A stretch of DNA of 60,598 nucleotides from SIG299 sp045531895 (GTDB lineage: Bacteria > Bacillota > Clostridia > Lachnospirales > Lachnospiraceae). The notes beneath the pieces are model-generated. The model made no database searches. It saw nothing but the letters and a program-made list of their open reading frames with translations, and was not told the DNA's origin. The stretch lies in assembly GCA_045531895.1 (NCBI GenBank), contig JAZSEW010000121.1:1-60598 (forward strand), given 5' to 3'. The translations under genes were made by a program, and so were the position numbers. This document shows positions 43,258 through 51,623 of this stretch, piece by piece. Each line of letters begins with the position of its first letter. Position 1 is the stretch's first letter.

Positions 43258-44652
43258 ATGACTGATGATGTGAACAAGACAGAAGAGAAGCAGGATGATT
43301 ACGAGGATATCTGCTATATCTGCCGCAGACCGGAGAGCAAGGCGGGAAAGATGATGAAGCTTCCAAACAATATTTCTATTTGCTCTGAATGTATGCAGAA
43401 GACTTTTGATGCCATGAATAATACGCCGTTCCCGATGGGTGGCATGGATTTTGCCGGATTTTCACCGTTTATGTTTGGCGGAGAGATGCCAAAGAGCCAG
43501 AAAATCAAGAAAAAGCAGCCAAAGGAACAGCCGGCGGAAGAAGTTGCAGAAGCACCGGAGGGTGTATTTGACATACGCAATTTAAAGCCGCCCCATGTAA
43601 TCAAAGCGGAGCTTGATGAGTATGTGATTGGTCAGGATAAGGCTAAGAAAGTGATGTCTGTGGCGGTATATAATCACTACAAGCGTGTATATGATAAGTC
43701 TGAGGACGGCATCGAGCTGGAAAAATCAAACATGCTGATGTTAGGACCTACCGGAAGCGGTAAAACCTACCTGGTAAAAACATTAGCAAAACTGTTAAAT
43801 GTTCCGCTTGCCATTACGGATGCCACTTCCCTTACGGAAGCCGGTTATATCGGTGATGATGTGGAAAGCGTGCTTTCCAAGCTTTTGGCAGCAGCAGACA
43901 ATGATGTGGAACGTGCGGAAAAGGGTATTGTTTTTATTGATGAAATTGATAAGATTGCCAAAAAGAGAAATGCTCACAGCCGGGATGTCAGTGGTGAGTC
44001 TGTGCAGCAGGGACTGCTGAAATTGTTGGAGGGTGCCGAGGTAGAGGTTCCGGTGGGGGCTTCCAGCAAAAACGCCATGGTACCGATGACAACGGTGGAT
44101 ACTACCAATATTCTGTTTATTTGCGGCGGTGCCTTCCCTGATTTGGAAAATGTAGTGAAAGAGCGACTCACTAAGCAGTCCACCATGGGCTTTTCCGGAG
44201 AATTAAAGGACCGCTTTGATGGTGATAAAAATTTGCTTTCCCAGGCAACGGCGACAGACCTGAGAGAATATGGTATGATTCCGGAATTTATCGGACGTCT
44301 TCCGGTACTGTTTGCACTTAGTCCATTGGATAAGAACATGCTGATTCAGATTTTACAGGAGCCAAAGAATGCTATTTTAAAGCAGTATAAAAAGCTTCTT
44401 GCTATGGATGAGGTGGATTTGGTATTTGATGACGGTGCTTTGGAAGCAATTGCGGAAAAGGCGTTGGAAAAGGATACCGGTGCAAGAGCACTTCGTGCCA
44501 TTATTGAAGATTTAATGTTAGACATTATGTATGAGATTCCGAAGGATGATTCCATCGGGCGTGTTACCATCACAAAGGATTATATTGCAAATAATGGTGC
44601 ACCGATTATCGAGATGCGAACCGGGGCAATTCCGCTATTAGGAGAAAAATAA
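43258..44652 (+). CDS. clpX: ATP-dependent Clp protease ATP-binding subunit ClpX
   Basis: 464 residues. N-terminal zinc-binding domain with C19, C22, C42, C45, a Gly/Met/Lys-rich linker longer than usual, then AAA+: Walker A GPTGSGKT (163-170), Walker B FIDEIDKIAKK, pore loop GYIGDDVES, and the ClpP-docking loop region STMGFSGEL where IGF is usual. It unfolds substrates for ClpP. No clpP lies next to it, unlike most Firmicutes. The docking loop reads MGF. It may be a second ClpX or a displaced one; a genome-wide check would tell. Confidence 0.95.
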   Translation: MTDDVNKTEEKQDDYEDICYICRRPESKAGKMMKLPNNISICSECMQKTFDAMNNTPFPMGGMDFAGFSPFMFGGEMPKSQKIKKKQPKEQPAEEVAEAPEGVFDIRNLKPPHVIKAELDEYVIGQDKAKKVMSVAVYNHYKRVYDKSEDGIELEKSNMLMLGPTGSGKTYLVKTLAKLLNVPLAITDATSLTEAGYIGDDVESVLSKLLAAADNDVERAEKGIVFIDEIDKIAKKRNAHSRDVSGESVQQGLLKLLEGAEVEVPVGASSKNAMVPMTTVDTTNILFICGGAFPDLENVVKERLTKQSTMGFSGELKDRFDGDKNLLSQATATDLREYGMIPEFIGRLPVLFALSPLDKNMLIQILQEPKNAILKQYKKLLAMDEVDLVFDDGALEAIAEKALEKDTGARALRAIIEDLMLDIMYEIPKDDSIGRVTITKDYIANNGAPIIEMRTGAIPLLGEK

Positions 44653-44668
44653 GCTGAGATAATTATTA

Positions 44669-44755
44669 TTTTTTAGCGGTAAAATATCCGTGCCCGCCTG
44701 ACTTCTTTGACAGCTGTCCGAGATGTCGGACTTTCGGGTATTTTGCCGTAAAAAA
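44669..44755. repeat. Long inverted repeat with inner hairpin between clpX and the subtilase
   Basis: Arms at 44669-44690 and 44735-44755 pair over about 19-20 positions with one bulge. The 44-base interior holds a second hairpin (GTCCGA/TCGGAC, 44716-44731). There is no T-tract after either strand, so it is not a standard terminator. Confidence 0.7.
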
Positions 44756-44813
44756 TGCGGGTTGCCTCAACTTTTTATTTATATAACGGAATTGCAGCCG
44801 GTAGGCACAGCAT

Positions 44814-46523
44814 ATGGTGTTAAAAAGCATAAATTTTGAGGAAATCATGCCGGAAGGAAGAGAGATAACGGAGTGCAGGGAGCGAATTATTTCGAATGAG
44901 TATACCGATGAAATTGCCGGGTATTACGGAGCTATAAGTTTGCTTGCCGGGGAGGAGTGCTATCAGTTAGTAAATGAGGATTTTGCGATAGTACATAATC
45001 CGGGGGTGGGAGACGTAACGAGGGATACCGGGGCAGTTTCTTTTTTTATGCCGTATTGTTTTGGATTGTTACAACAGGAGAATTTAGATGCGATTGGTGT
45101 GAATCGGGTACGGAGAATTTCGGGGTTTGATTATCGGGGAAGCGGAATCATTATCGGTTTTGTGGATACAGGGATTGATTATACTCATCCGGTATTTGTA
45201 GCGGCTAATGGCGTTAGCAGAGTCAGTACCATTTGGGACCAGAATGACCAGAAAGGCACTCCGCCGGAAGGATTTGCCTACGGAACGGAGTTTGGGGCGG
45301 AGGCGATTGCTGCCGGAGCGGCACCAAAGGATGAAAACGGACACGGAACCTTTCTGGCAGGAATTGCAGCAGGAAGAGAGGATAGAGATAATAATTTCTC
45401 AGGAGTAGCTTCGTTGGCAGAGATTGCGGTGGTGAAATTGAAGGAAGCGAAACCGTATTTAAAGGAATATTATTGTATGCCGGAAGATGCAGTGGCGTTC
45501 AGTGAAACGGATGTTATGATGGGGGTCAGGTATCTGCTGGAGTATGCCATAAAACAGAGAAAGCCACTGGTAGTCTGCCTGGGCGTTGGGTGCAGTCTGG
45601 GAAGCCACCGAGGAACCATACCCCTGTCTTTGTATTTGAACAGCCTTGCTTATCGACCGGATGTGTGCATAGTGGCAGCAGCAGGAAATGAAGGAAATGC
45701 CAGACATCATGCTTGTTTAAATTTGGGAAATTCACAAAAAGAAGTAGAATTGTACGTAGGGAACCGTGGCAGCGGTTTTACGGCAGAAATCTTTGCAGAG
45801 GCAATTGCGGAATTAAATCTGCGTATTGTTTCTCCGGCGGGGGATGATACTCCGGTGGTAGGCAGTGGTTTTACAGGGTCGGAGGAATTTCCGCTGTTGT
45901 TTGACCGCAGTGTGATTTATGTGGAAAGGGAAAGCCTGATGCGGACCGGAACCATGCAGCGGATCCGGCTCCGGTTCCGGCGTCCTTCTACCGGTATCTG
46001 GCGGCTGCAGTTTGGACGGAGTGATATGTCGTCGGAGGTGAATGCATGGCTGCCACTGAGTGAGTTTTTAGAAGGAGAGGTTTATTTTTTGGAATCGTCT
46101 CCGGAGATGACATTATGTGAACCTGCCAATGCACCTCTTTTATTGACTGTAGGCGGGTATTCCACAAATAATGAGAGCCTGGCTCCTTTTTCCGGACGAG
46201 GCTTTACTGCAGATGGCCTGAATCAACCAACTCTTTTAGCACCGTCCGTCAATGTGCAGGGTCCCTTTGCGGGCGGCGGCTATATTGAAAAAAGCGGTAC
46301 CAGTATAGGCGCGGCTTATGCGGCCGGAACTGTGGCTTTGTTTTTGGAATATATTCAGGAATACCGCAGGAGTGGTTCCACGGCTCCTATGGATACAGTA
46401 CTGCTTCGAAATTTGTTTTCTCTCGGGGCAAGGAGAGAAGAAGGAACGGAGTATCCTTCTTCTGCTTATGGCTACGGAGGCTTAAATTTATTTGGAGTGT
46501 TCGAATTTTTGAGGAACCTGTAA
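44814..46523 (+). CDS. Subtilisin-like (S8) protease, Csp-like
   Basis: 569 residues from ATG 44814; ATG 44847 is in frame with GAGG six bases upstream and may be the real start. Catalytic triad D118 (GFVDTGIDYTHP), H177 (NGHGTFLAG) and S497 (SGTSIGAAYAAG), oxyanion Asn in AAAGNEGNARHH: all retained. The jelly-roll insertion before the serine (about 310-430) and the N-terminal CRERIISNEYTDEIAGYY are typical of clostridial Csp-type proteases, which process the cortex-lytic enzyme SleC during germination, and of their vegetative relatives. No signal peptide. Which role applies is unknown. Confidence 0.92.
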   Translation: MVLKSINFEEIMPEGREITECRERIISNEYTDEIAGYYGAISLLAGEECYQLVNEDFAIVHNPGVGDVTRDTGAVSFFMPYCFGLLQQENLDAIGVNRVRRISGFDYRGSGIIIGFVDTGIDYTHPVFVAANGVSRVSTIWDQNDQKGTPPEGFAYGTEFGAEAIAAGAAPKDENGHGTFLAGIAAGREDRDNNFSGVASLAEIAVVKLKEAKPYLKEYYCMPEDAVAFSETDVMMGVRYLLEYAIKQRKPLVVCLGVGCSLGSHRGTIPLSLYLNSLAYRPDVCIVAAAGNEGNARHHACLNLGNSQKEVELYVGNRGSGFTAEIFAEAIAELNLRIVSPAGDDTPVVGSGFTGSEEFPLLFDRSVIYVERESLMRTGTMQRIRLRFRRPSTGIWRLQFGRSDMSSEVNAWLPLSEFLEGEVYFLESSPEMTLCEPANAPLLLTVGGYSTNNESLAPFSGRGFTADGLNQPTLLAPSVNVQGPFAGGGYIEKSGTSIGAAYAAGTVALFLEYIQEYRRSGSTAPMDTVLLRNLFSLGARREEGTEYPSSAYGYGGLNLFGVFEFLRNL

Positions 46524-46529
46524 AATGAT

Positions 46530-46558
46530 TTGACAAGAGGAGAAAGGAAGACTATACT
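46530..46558 (+). promoter_or_regulatory. Promoter of the zinc-ribbon-hisC-queH run
   Basis: TTGACA (46530-46535), 17-bp spacer, TATACT (46553-46558). Confidence 0.8.
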
Positions 46559-46597
46559 AGACTTTAATCTATTACCAAGATAAAGAGGGTGTATACT

Positions 46598-46897
46598 ATG
46601 GCGCAGAAAATGAATTTTTGGCGCAGACTGCATCGGCTGCTGCCGAAAAAGAAAATATATATTGAAGGCAATATTTCTGCCCGGGAAAACACTCCGGAAC
46701 AGGAAATGGAGATTTTAGAAGGGGAAGAAACGCCAATTCGTGTATATTTTGACAAAAACAACGAGTACGAAATCATTGAACAGGAAATTTCTCCGGCGAG
46801 GATTCCGTGTCCCGGCTGTGGCCGTAGAATTTCGCATGGAATGGATTATTGCAATTTCTGTGGGGTTCATGTAACAGAGGGAAATGAAAATAACTGA
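46598..46897 (+). CDS. Small protein with C-terminal zinc ribbon
   Basis: 99 residues from ATG 46598, with GAGGG upstream; GTG 46589 is in frame but too close to that site. The N-terminus is basic (FWRRLHRLLPKKK), the middle acidic, and the end has CPGCGRR and CNFCGVHV, a CxxC-CxxC zinc ribbon. No family is recognised beyond the ribbon. It leads hisC by 28 bases under the consensus promoter. Confidence 0.82.
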   Translation: MAQKMNFWRRLHRLLPKKKIYIEGNISARENTPEQEMEILEGEETPIRVYFDKNNEYEIIEQEISPARIPCPGCGRRISHGMDYCNFCGVHVTEGNENN

Positions 46898-46925
46898 TAG
46901 TGCAAGATAAAAAGGAGTATAGATT

Positions 46926-47984
46926 ATGGGAAACTGGAAAAAGAACCTGCGAGTGGTAGAACCTTATGTACCGGGCGAACAGCCAAAGCAGGAAAATATG
47001 ATTAAGTTAAATACAAATGAGAATCCTTATCCACCGGCACCTGGAGTGGAGAAGGTATTAAAGAGCATGGAAACCGGAGATTTCCGTCTGTATCCGAAGC
47101 CGGATGCCAGAGAACTGGTGGATGCTCTGGCAGAAGAATATCAGGTTCCGGTAAACCAGGTATTTGTAGGTGTTGGTTCCGATGACGTGCTTGGCATGGC
47201 ATTTCTTACCTGTTTTAACGGAGAGAAGGAAATTCTTTTCCCGGATATTACGTATTCCTTCTATCCGGTATGGGCAGACTTATTTAAAATTCCATACAAG
47301 CGTCCGGCGCTGGATGAAAATTTCTGCATAAAGAAAGAGGATTATTTTGTACCAAACGGTGGTATTGTGATTGCTAATCCGAATGCACCGACGTCCATTG
47401 CCATGCCGCTTGCTGACATTGAGGAAATTGTGGCAAAGAATCCGGATTCTGTTGTAATTATTGATGAGGCTTATGTGGATTTTGGTGGGGAGAGTGCCCT
47501 GCCTCTTGTGGATAAATACGACAATCTTCTGGTGGTGCAGACCTTTTCCAAGTCCCGTTCCATGGCGGGTATGCGTATCGGTTTTGCCATCGGTAATAAG
47601 GAATTGATTGACGCCATGTATGCGGTGCGTAATTCCTACAATTCTTATACGATGAATATGCCATCCATTTTATGCGGTGTGGAAGCGGTAAAAGACCGTG
47701 CATACTTTGATAAGACAAGAAATGCGATTATAGAAACCAGAACAGAGACCGCAAAGAAGCTGGAAGCACTTGGCTTCACCGTACTGCCATCCAGTGCAAA
47801 CTTCCTGTTTGCAGCGCATGAGCGTGTTCCGGCAGAGGAATTGTTCCAGATGTTACGGGGAAAGCACATTTATGTACGCTACTTTAAGTCTCCAAGAATT
47901 CAGAATTATTTAAGAATTACGATTGGCACAGATGTACAGATGGAGAAGTTTTTAGCAGAGGTGGAAAAGTATCTTGCAGAATAG
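46926..47984 (+). CDS. hisC: Histidinol-phosphate aminotransferase family
   Basis: 352 residues, AAAGGAG RBS. Fold type I aminotransferase: KLNTNENPYPP substrate loop, VFVGVGSDDVLG, ANPNAPTS, VIIDEAYVDF and the PLP-lysine segment TFSKSRSMAGMRIGF. HisC converts imidazole-acetol phosphate to histidinol phosphate; many single-copy HisC proteins also act on aromatic amino acids. No other his genes are near. Its last codons overlap the TTG start of queH. Confidence 0.95.
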   Translation: MGNWKKNLRVVEPYVPGEQPKQENMIKLNTNENPYPPAPGVEKVLKSMETGDFRLYPKPDARELVDALAEEYQVPVNQVFVGVGSDDVLGMAFLTCFNGEKEILFPDITYSFYPVWADLFKIPYKRPALDENFCIKKEDYFVPNGGIVIANPNAPTSIAMPLADIEEIVAKNPDSVVIIDEAYVDFGGESALPLVDKYDNLLVVQTFSKSRSMAGMRIGFAIGNKELIDAMYAVRNSYNSYTMNMPSILCGVEAVKDRAYFDKTRNAIIETRTETAKKLEALGFTVLPSSANFLFAAHERVPAEELFQMLRGKHIYVRYFKSPRIQNYLRITIGTDVQMEKFLAEVEKYLAE

Positions 47985-48600
47985 AAATTATCAGAAAGAA
48001 CTGGAAAAATTAATAGAAAAACAGCAAAGGGATGGCGTGAAGCCTTCCCTTTTGCTTCATAGCTGCTGTGCACCCTGCAGTAGTTATGTGTTAGAGTATC
48101 TGGCACCATATTTTACGATTTGTGATTTTTATTACAATCCGAATATTTCACCAAAGAAGGAGTATGAGGACCGTAAGGAAGAACTGGTTCGCCTGATTGA
48201 TGAAATGGGGTTATCCACACAGGTAACTTTTTTAGAGGGAACTTATCAACCGGAGGAGTTCTTTGACATGGCAAAGGGCTTAGAGGATTTGCCGGAGGGC
48301 GGCGAACGCTGTTTTCGCTGTTATGAGATGCGCCTAAGAGAATCTGCAAAAATTGCCAAAGAACAGGGCGCGGAGTATTTTGCAACCACATTAACCATCA
48401 GCCCGTTAAAGAATGCGCAGAAATTAAATGAAATAGGGGAAAAGCTGGCAGAAGAATACGGTGTGAAGTATTTACCGTCAGATTTTAAAAAGAAGAACGG
48501 GTATAAACGGTCTGTGGAATTGTCGGCACAGTATGAGCTGTACCGGCAGAATTATTGCGGCTGTGTATTTTCGAAGCTACAGGCGGAACGGGATGAGTAA
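47974..48600 (+). CDS. queH: Epoxyqueuosine reductase QueH
   Basis: 208 residues from TTG 47974, with GAGGTGG nine bases upstream inside hisC; no later start precedes the conserved core. Cysteines in LLLHSCCAPCSS, CFRCYEMRL and YCGCVF bind the iron-sulfur/iron site of QueH (formerly DUF208), which carries out the last step of queuosine synthesis in tRNA anticodons. Translationally coupled to hisC. Length matches the family. Confidence 0.95.
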   Translation: MQNRNYQKELEKLIEKQQRDGVKPSLLLHSCCAPCSSYVLEYLAPYFTICDFYYNPNISPKKEYEDRKEELVRLIDEMGLSTQVTFLEGTYQPEEFFDMAKGLEDLPEGGERCFRCYEMRLRESAKIAKEQGAEYFATTLTISPLKNAQKLNEIGEKLAEEYGVKYLPSDFKKKNGYKRSVELSAQYELYRQNYCGCVFSKLQAERDE

Positions 48601-48636
48601 ATAACATAAGATAAGGGATTTTAAGGGAGAAAAACA

Positions 48637-50145
48637 ATGAAGAGAAAAACAAAGAAAGTACTACAGGGAGTTGTAGCAGGCTGCTTTTTGTTTCTGGCAG
48701 CGTGTGGGCAAAAAAAGGAGCAGGAGGCAACTATCACAAATATAGTAATGCCTACTGTTACGCTGGCTCCAACAGCAACACAAGCGGCGGAACCAACCGC
48801 TGAACCGACAGTAACCGTGGCACCGACGGCAACAGCGACACCGTCGGCAACACCGGAACCAACGGCAACAGCGACACCAACCGAAACACCGACGCCAGAG
48901 CCAACCGTAACACCAAGCCCAACGGCAACCGCAACACCAAGTCCAACACCAACACCGACTCCGGTGGGGATGATTGCGGTAAATGAAGAAACTTTTCCGG
49001 ATGAGAATTTCAGGCAGTATGTGTATGAGTTTATAGATGCAAATCAGGACTGGAAGCTTTCCATAGAAGAACAGGAGGGCGTAATTCGCATTAAAAATCG
49101 TTTTACAGATTATGATAAGAGCGCAGGATGGAATGAAGCACATGCGGATACGGCATGGTGGGATGATCCGCATACAGCCGATATGTGCTGGTATCTGGAT
49201 GAGATATCTGATTTGCGGGGAATTGAGTACTTTCCGAACCTGTATGAACTTCAGCTGAGTCTTAATCTGACACCGGAAATGAGAACAGTGGTACTGAATA
49301 ATCCGGCGTTGGAGATTTTTGACCTGTCCTACAAAGGAATGGTGGAGAGCATTGACCTGACTGGTTGTGATAGTCTGCGCGTGTGTGTGATTGATTGCAA
49401 TTCCGAAGTAAAACCATCGATTTTGCTGCCGGAGCCTTTGGTGGTAACACCGTTAGAAAAAGAAGGGTATTATGGAACGGTTTATTCGGATTGTGTGATT
49501 GGGGAAACAGCGCAGAAGTTGTTTTTTTGCGATTATTCCGAAGAACCGGTGAAAGCGGAGGATTTACCAAACGGAGATTATGCCATCGACTGGAAGGATG
49601 AAAAGCTGGAAAGTATGATGAGAGGGATAACCGGAGTAAAAGACCGCGACATTATGTTAAGTGATGTGTATGGTATTACGGATTTACAGCTTTATGGTAA
49701 AGAGATTTCTGATATCAGTGCTTTGGCGGAATTAAAGAACCTGATAGAATTAAATTTGGTAAATAATAATATCACGGATATTAGTGCGCTGGCAGAGCTG
49801 AAAAACTTAAGGAACCTGAATTTGGCACATAATAATATTTCAGACATTAGTGCCCTGGCGGGATTAGAGAAGTTAGAGTATTTGCGGTTAGATAATAATC
49901 ATATTTCAGATGTCAGTGCTTTAAGAGGACTCTGGAGGTTAGACAGCCTGCAACTGGGTGAGAATGAAATTGTGGATATTAGTGCATTGGCAGAACTGAC
50001 CAATTTGACAGCGCTTGATTTATCAGATAATCAGATTTCAGATGTGACTGGTCTGGCTGGATTGTTGAAACTATATTCTCTTGGTTTGGATGGGAATCCG
50101 GTGGAGGATGTCAGTGTTTTGGAGGGATTAAAGCGGTTGAAATAG
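48637..50145 (+). CDS. Leucine-rich-repeat lipoprotein
   Basis: 502 residues. Lipoprotein signal (KKVLQGVVAGCFLFLAAC), a ~65-residue Thr/Pro/Ala linker, an N-terminal cap containing a calcium-loop-like segment DANQDWKLSIEE, a beta-rich middle, and 22-residue leucine-rich repeats at the C-terminus. This resembles internalin-like surface proteins of gut Firmicutes. The protein stops in the middle of a repeat pattern (DGNPVEDVSVLEGLKRLK) with no C-cap, exactly where the remnants of another locus begin, so the 3' end may have been lost by a deletion. Confidence 0.92.
   Translation: MKRKTKKVLQGVVAGCFLFLAACGQKKEQEATITNIVMPTVTLAPTATQAAEPTAEPTVTVAPTATATPSATPEPTATATPTETPTPEPTVTPSPTATATPSPTPTPTPVGMIAVNEETFPDENFRQYVYEFIDANQDWKLSIEEQEGVIRIKNRFTDYDKSAGWNEAHADTAWWDDPHTADMCWYLDEISDLRGIEYFPNLYELQLSLNLTPEMRTVVLNNPALEIFDLSYKGMVESIDLTGCDSLRVCVIDCNSEVKPSILLPEPLVVTPLEKEGYYGTVYSDCVIGETAQKLFFCDYSEEPVKAEDLPNGDYAIDWKDEKLESMMRGITGVKDRDIMLSDVYGITDLQLYGKEISDISALAELKNLIELNLVNNNITDISALAELKNLRNLNLAHNNISDISALAGLEKLEYLRLDNNHISDVSALRGLWRLDSLQLGENEIVDISALAELTNLTALDLSDNQISDVTGLAGLLKLYSLGLDGNPVEDVSVLEGLKRLK
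49705..50142 (+). repeat. Six 22-residue LRR units plus a partial one
   Basis: Successive 66-bp units of the form ISDISALAELKNLxxLNLxxNN, from 49705 to 50100, with a truncated unit to the stop. Confidence 0.9.
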
Positions 50146-50327
50146 CTTTAGTTGCGGATGATGATGTATATACTACTTTTACCTTGTACACCGCGGGTGT
50201 TTTGACAAAAGAACAAACCATCGAGGCATTGAAAATTAAGAAGTTATATAATCAATTGGTATTGACTTCCGAAAAAGCACTTAGCTATTTGAATTTTATA
50301 GGTACGGTTTCAGAGGAGGAATTCTAA
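50139..50327 (+). pseudogene. C-terminal remnant of a DUF3990-type protein
   Basis: An open frame overlapping the LRR stop and ending at TAA 50325-50327 encodes EIALVADDDVYTTF, then AGVLTKEQTIEALKIKKLYN and LTSEKALSYLNFIG. This strongly recalls the conserved end of DUF3990 proteins, but the N-terminal part and any start codon are missing. It abuts a DUF3791-like remnant, the usual genomic partner. Family naming is from memory of the pattern. The frame is intact, so the loss was a deletion joining the LRR gene to this locus. Confidence 0.6.
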
Positions 50328-50422
50328 TGGAGCAGAAGAAATTTGAAGCACTGCACACTACGGGTGCAAACTATATTATAGATGATATTGATTCGTATAT
50401 TGAAGCAAGGCAGACAGCGTAG
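50327..50422 (+). pseudogene. Shortened DUF3791-like coding sequence
   Basis: 31 codons with AGGAGG upstream and start overlapping the previous stop (TAATG). MEQKKF joins directly to EALHTTGANYIIDDIDSYIE, which matches the C-terminal end of DUF3791 proteins (normally about 65-75 residues). The middle ~40 residues appear deleted. Could still be translated as a tiny peptide. Confidence 0.55.
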
Positions 50423-50443
50423 GTTGAAAGGATTTTTTTTTAC

Positions 50444-50480
50444 AAAAAGGGATATCAAAAAAAGGATATCCCTTTTTTTT
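50444..50480 (+). terminator. Strong terminator after the DUF3990/DUF3791 remnants
   Basis: aaaaagggatatc and gatatcccttttt arms around an A-rich loop, then TTTT. Confidence 0.92.
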
Positions 50481-50510
50481 GTCGAATTAATTTATTAGAG
50501 ACATTTTTTG

Positions 50511-50548
50511 TTATTGTTCACACGCGCCGGCTGTTGTGTAAACAATAA
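50511..50548. promoter_or_regulatory. 13-bp dyad upstream of dgt
   Basis: TTATTGTTCACAC (50511-50523) and GTGTAAACAATAA (50536-50548) pair at 12 of 13 positions plus one wobble around 12 bases. It is either an operator or a leader hairpin. No convincing -35/-10 pair could be fixed around it. Confidence 0.55.
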
Positions 50549-50597
50549 TGCGTTTAATCAGCAGGAATCCGACTCATATCGGTGGAAGGAGCAGAGG

Positions 50598-51608
50598 ATG
50601 AATCTTAGAGAAATGCAGGAACAGCGGGAACATCAGATGTTAAGTAAATATGCGGCGTTCAGCGACGAGTCCCTTGGCAGGGACAAAACAGTTGCGCCTT
50701 GCGATATCCGCACGGTTTATCAGAGAGACCGGGATAAAATCATCCATAGTAAAGCGTTCCGCCGGTTAAATGGAAAAACACAGGTGTTTTTAACACCGGA
50801 GGGTGACCATTACCGTACACGTCTGACGCATACGTTGGAGGTTTCCCAGATTGCCCGTACGATTGCAAAGGCACTGCGTTTAAATGAAGACTTAACTGAG
50901 GCGATTGCACTTGGACATGATTTGGGGCACACTCCTTTCGGACATGCAGGAGAGCGTGCATTAAATGAAATATGTCCGGGCGGCTTTGCACATTATCTGC
51001 AGAGTGTCCGGGTTGTGGAATTGTTGGAAAACGGCGGTGAGGGCTTAAATCTTACCAAAGAGGTGAGAGACGGTATTGCAAATCATCAGGTCAGTACTAC
51101 ACCGATGACACTGGAGGGAAGAATTGTACGCATTTGCGATAAAATTGCGTATGTAAATCATGACATAGATGATGCCATCCGTGGGCATATTATCACTGAG
51201 GAGGAGATTCCGCAGGAGTTTACAGGAGTGCTTGGCCACAGCCTGTCGGAGCGTTTAAATACGTTGATACATGATATTATTATTAACAGTGAAAATAAGG
51301 ATGATATCAGCATGACGCCACGGATCGAAGAGGCTTTTCAGGGACTGCGTGCATATATGTTTAAGAGCGTGTACACGAATCCTGTGGCAAAGGGGCAGGA
51401 ATCCAAGGCGGAACAGATGGTGCAGGAACTGTACCAGTACTATATGCAGCATGTGGAACTTTTACCGAATGAGTACCGGGTGATGATAAATGAGAAAAAT
51501 GAGGCGGTGGAACGGGTTGTTTGTGACTATGTAGCCGGAATGACTGACCGTTACGCTGTGGCAAAGTTCAAAGAAATTATGATTCCTGACGCCTGGGACG
51601 TCTTTTAG
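50598..51608 (+). CDS. dgt: Deoxyguanosinetriphosphate triphosphohydrolase-like protein
   Basis: 336 residues from ATG 50598 with AAGGAG upstream; in-frame codons further upstream cross the dyad. HD-domain residues: RTRLTHTLEVSQIA, LGHDLGHTPFGHAGE and KIAYVNHDIDDA. Enzymes of this family cleave dNTPs to nucleoside and triphosphate. It heads the dgt-dnaG-rpoD series, the usual arrangement in Lachnospiraceae. Confidence 0.94.
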   Translation: MNLREMQEQREHQMLSKYAAFSDESLGRDKTVAPCDIRTVYQRDRDKIIHSKAFRRLNGKTQVFLTPEGDHYRTRLTHTLEVSQIARTIAKALRLNEDLTEAIALGHDLGHTPFGHAGERALNEICPGGFAHYLQSVRVVELLENGGEGLNLTKEVRDGIANHQVSTTPMTLEGRIVRICDKIAYVNHDIDDAIRGHIITEEEIPQEFTGVLGHSLSERLNTLIHDIIINSENKDDISMTPRIEEAFQGLRAYMFKSVYTNPVAKGQESKAEQMVQELYQYYMQHVELLPNEYRVMINEKNEAVERVVCDYVAGMTDRYAVAKFKEIMIPDAWDVF

Positions 51609-51623
51609 AAAGGATAAATATAC

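Noticed and set aside
48762..48960. Low-complexity ACC/ACG-rich stretch as a possible repeat element
   Set aside because: It encodes the Thr/Pro linker of the LRR lipoprotein, similar to linkers in two other lipoproteins here.
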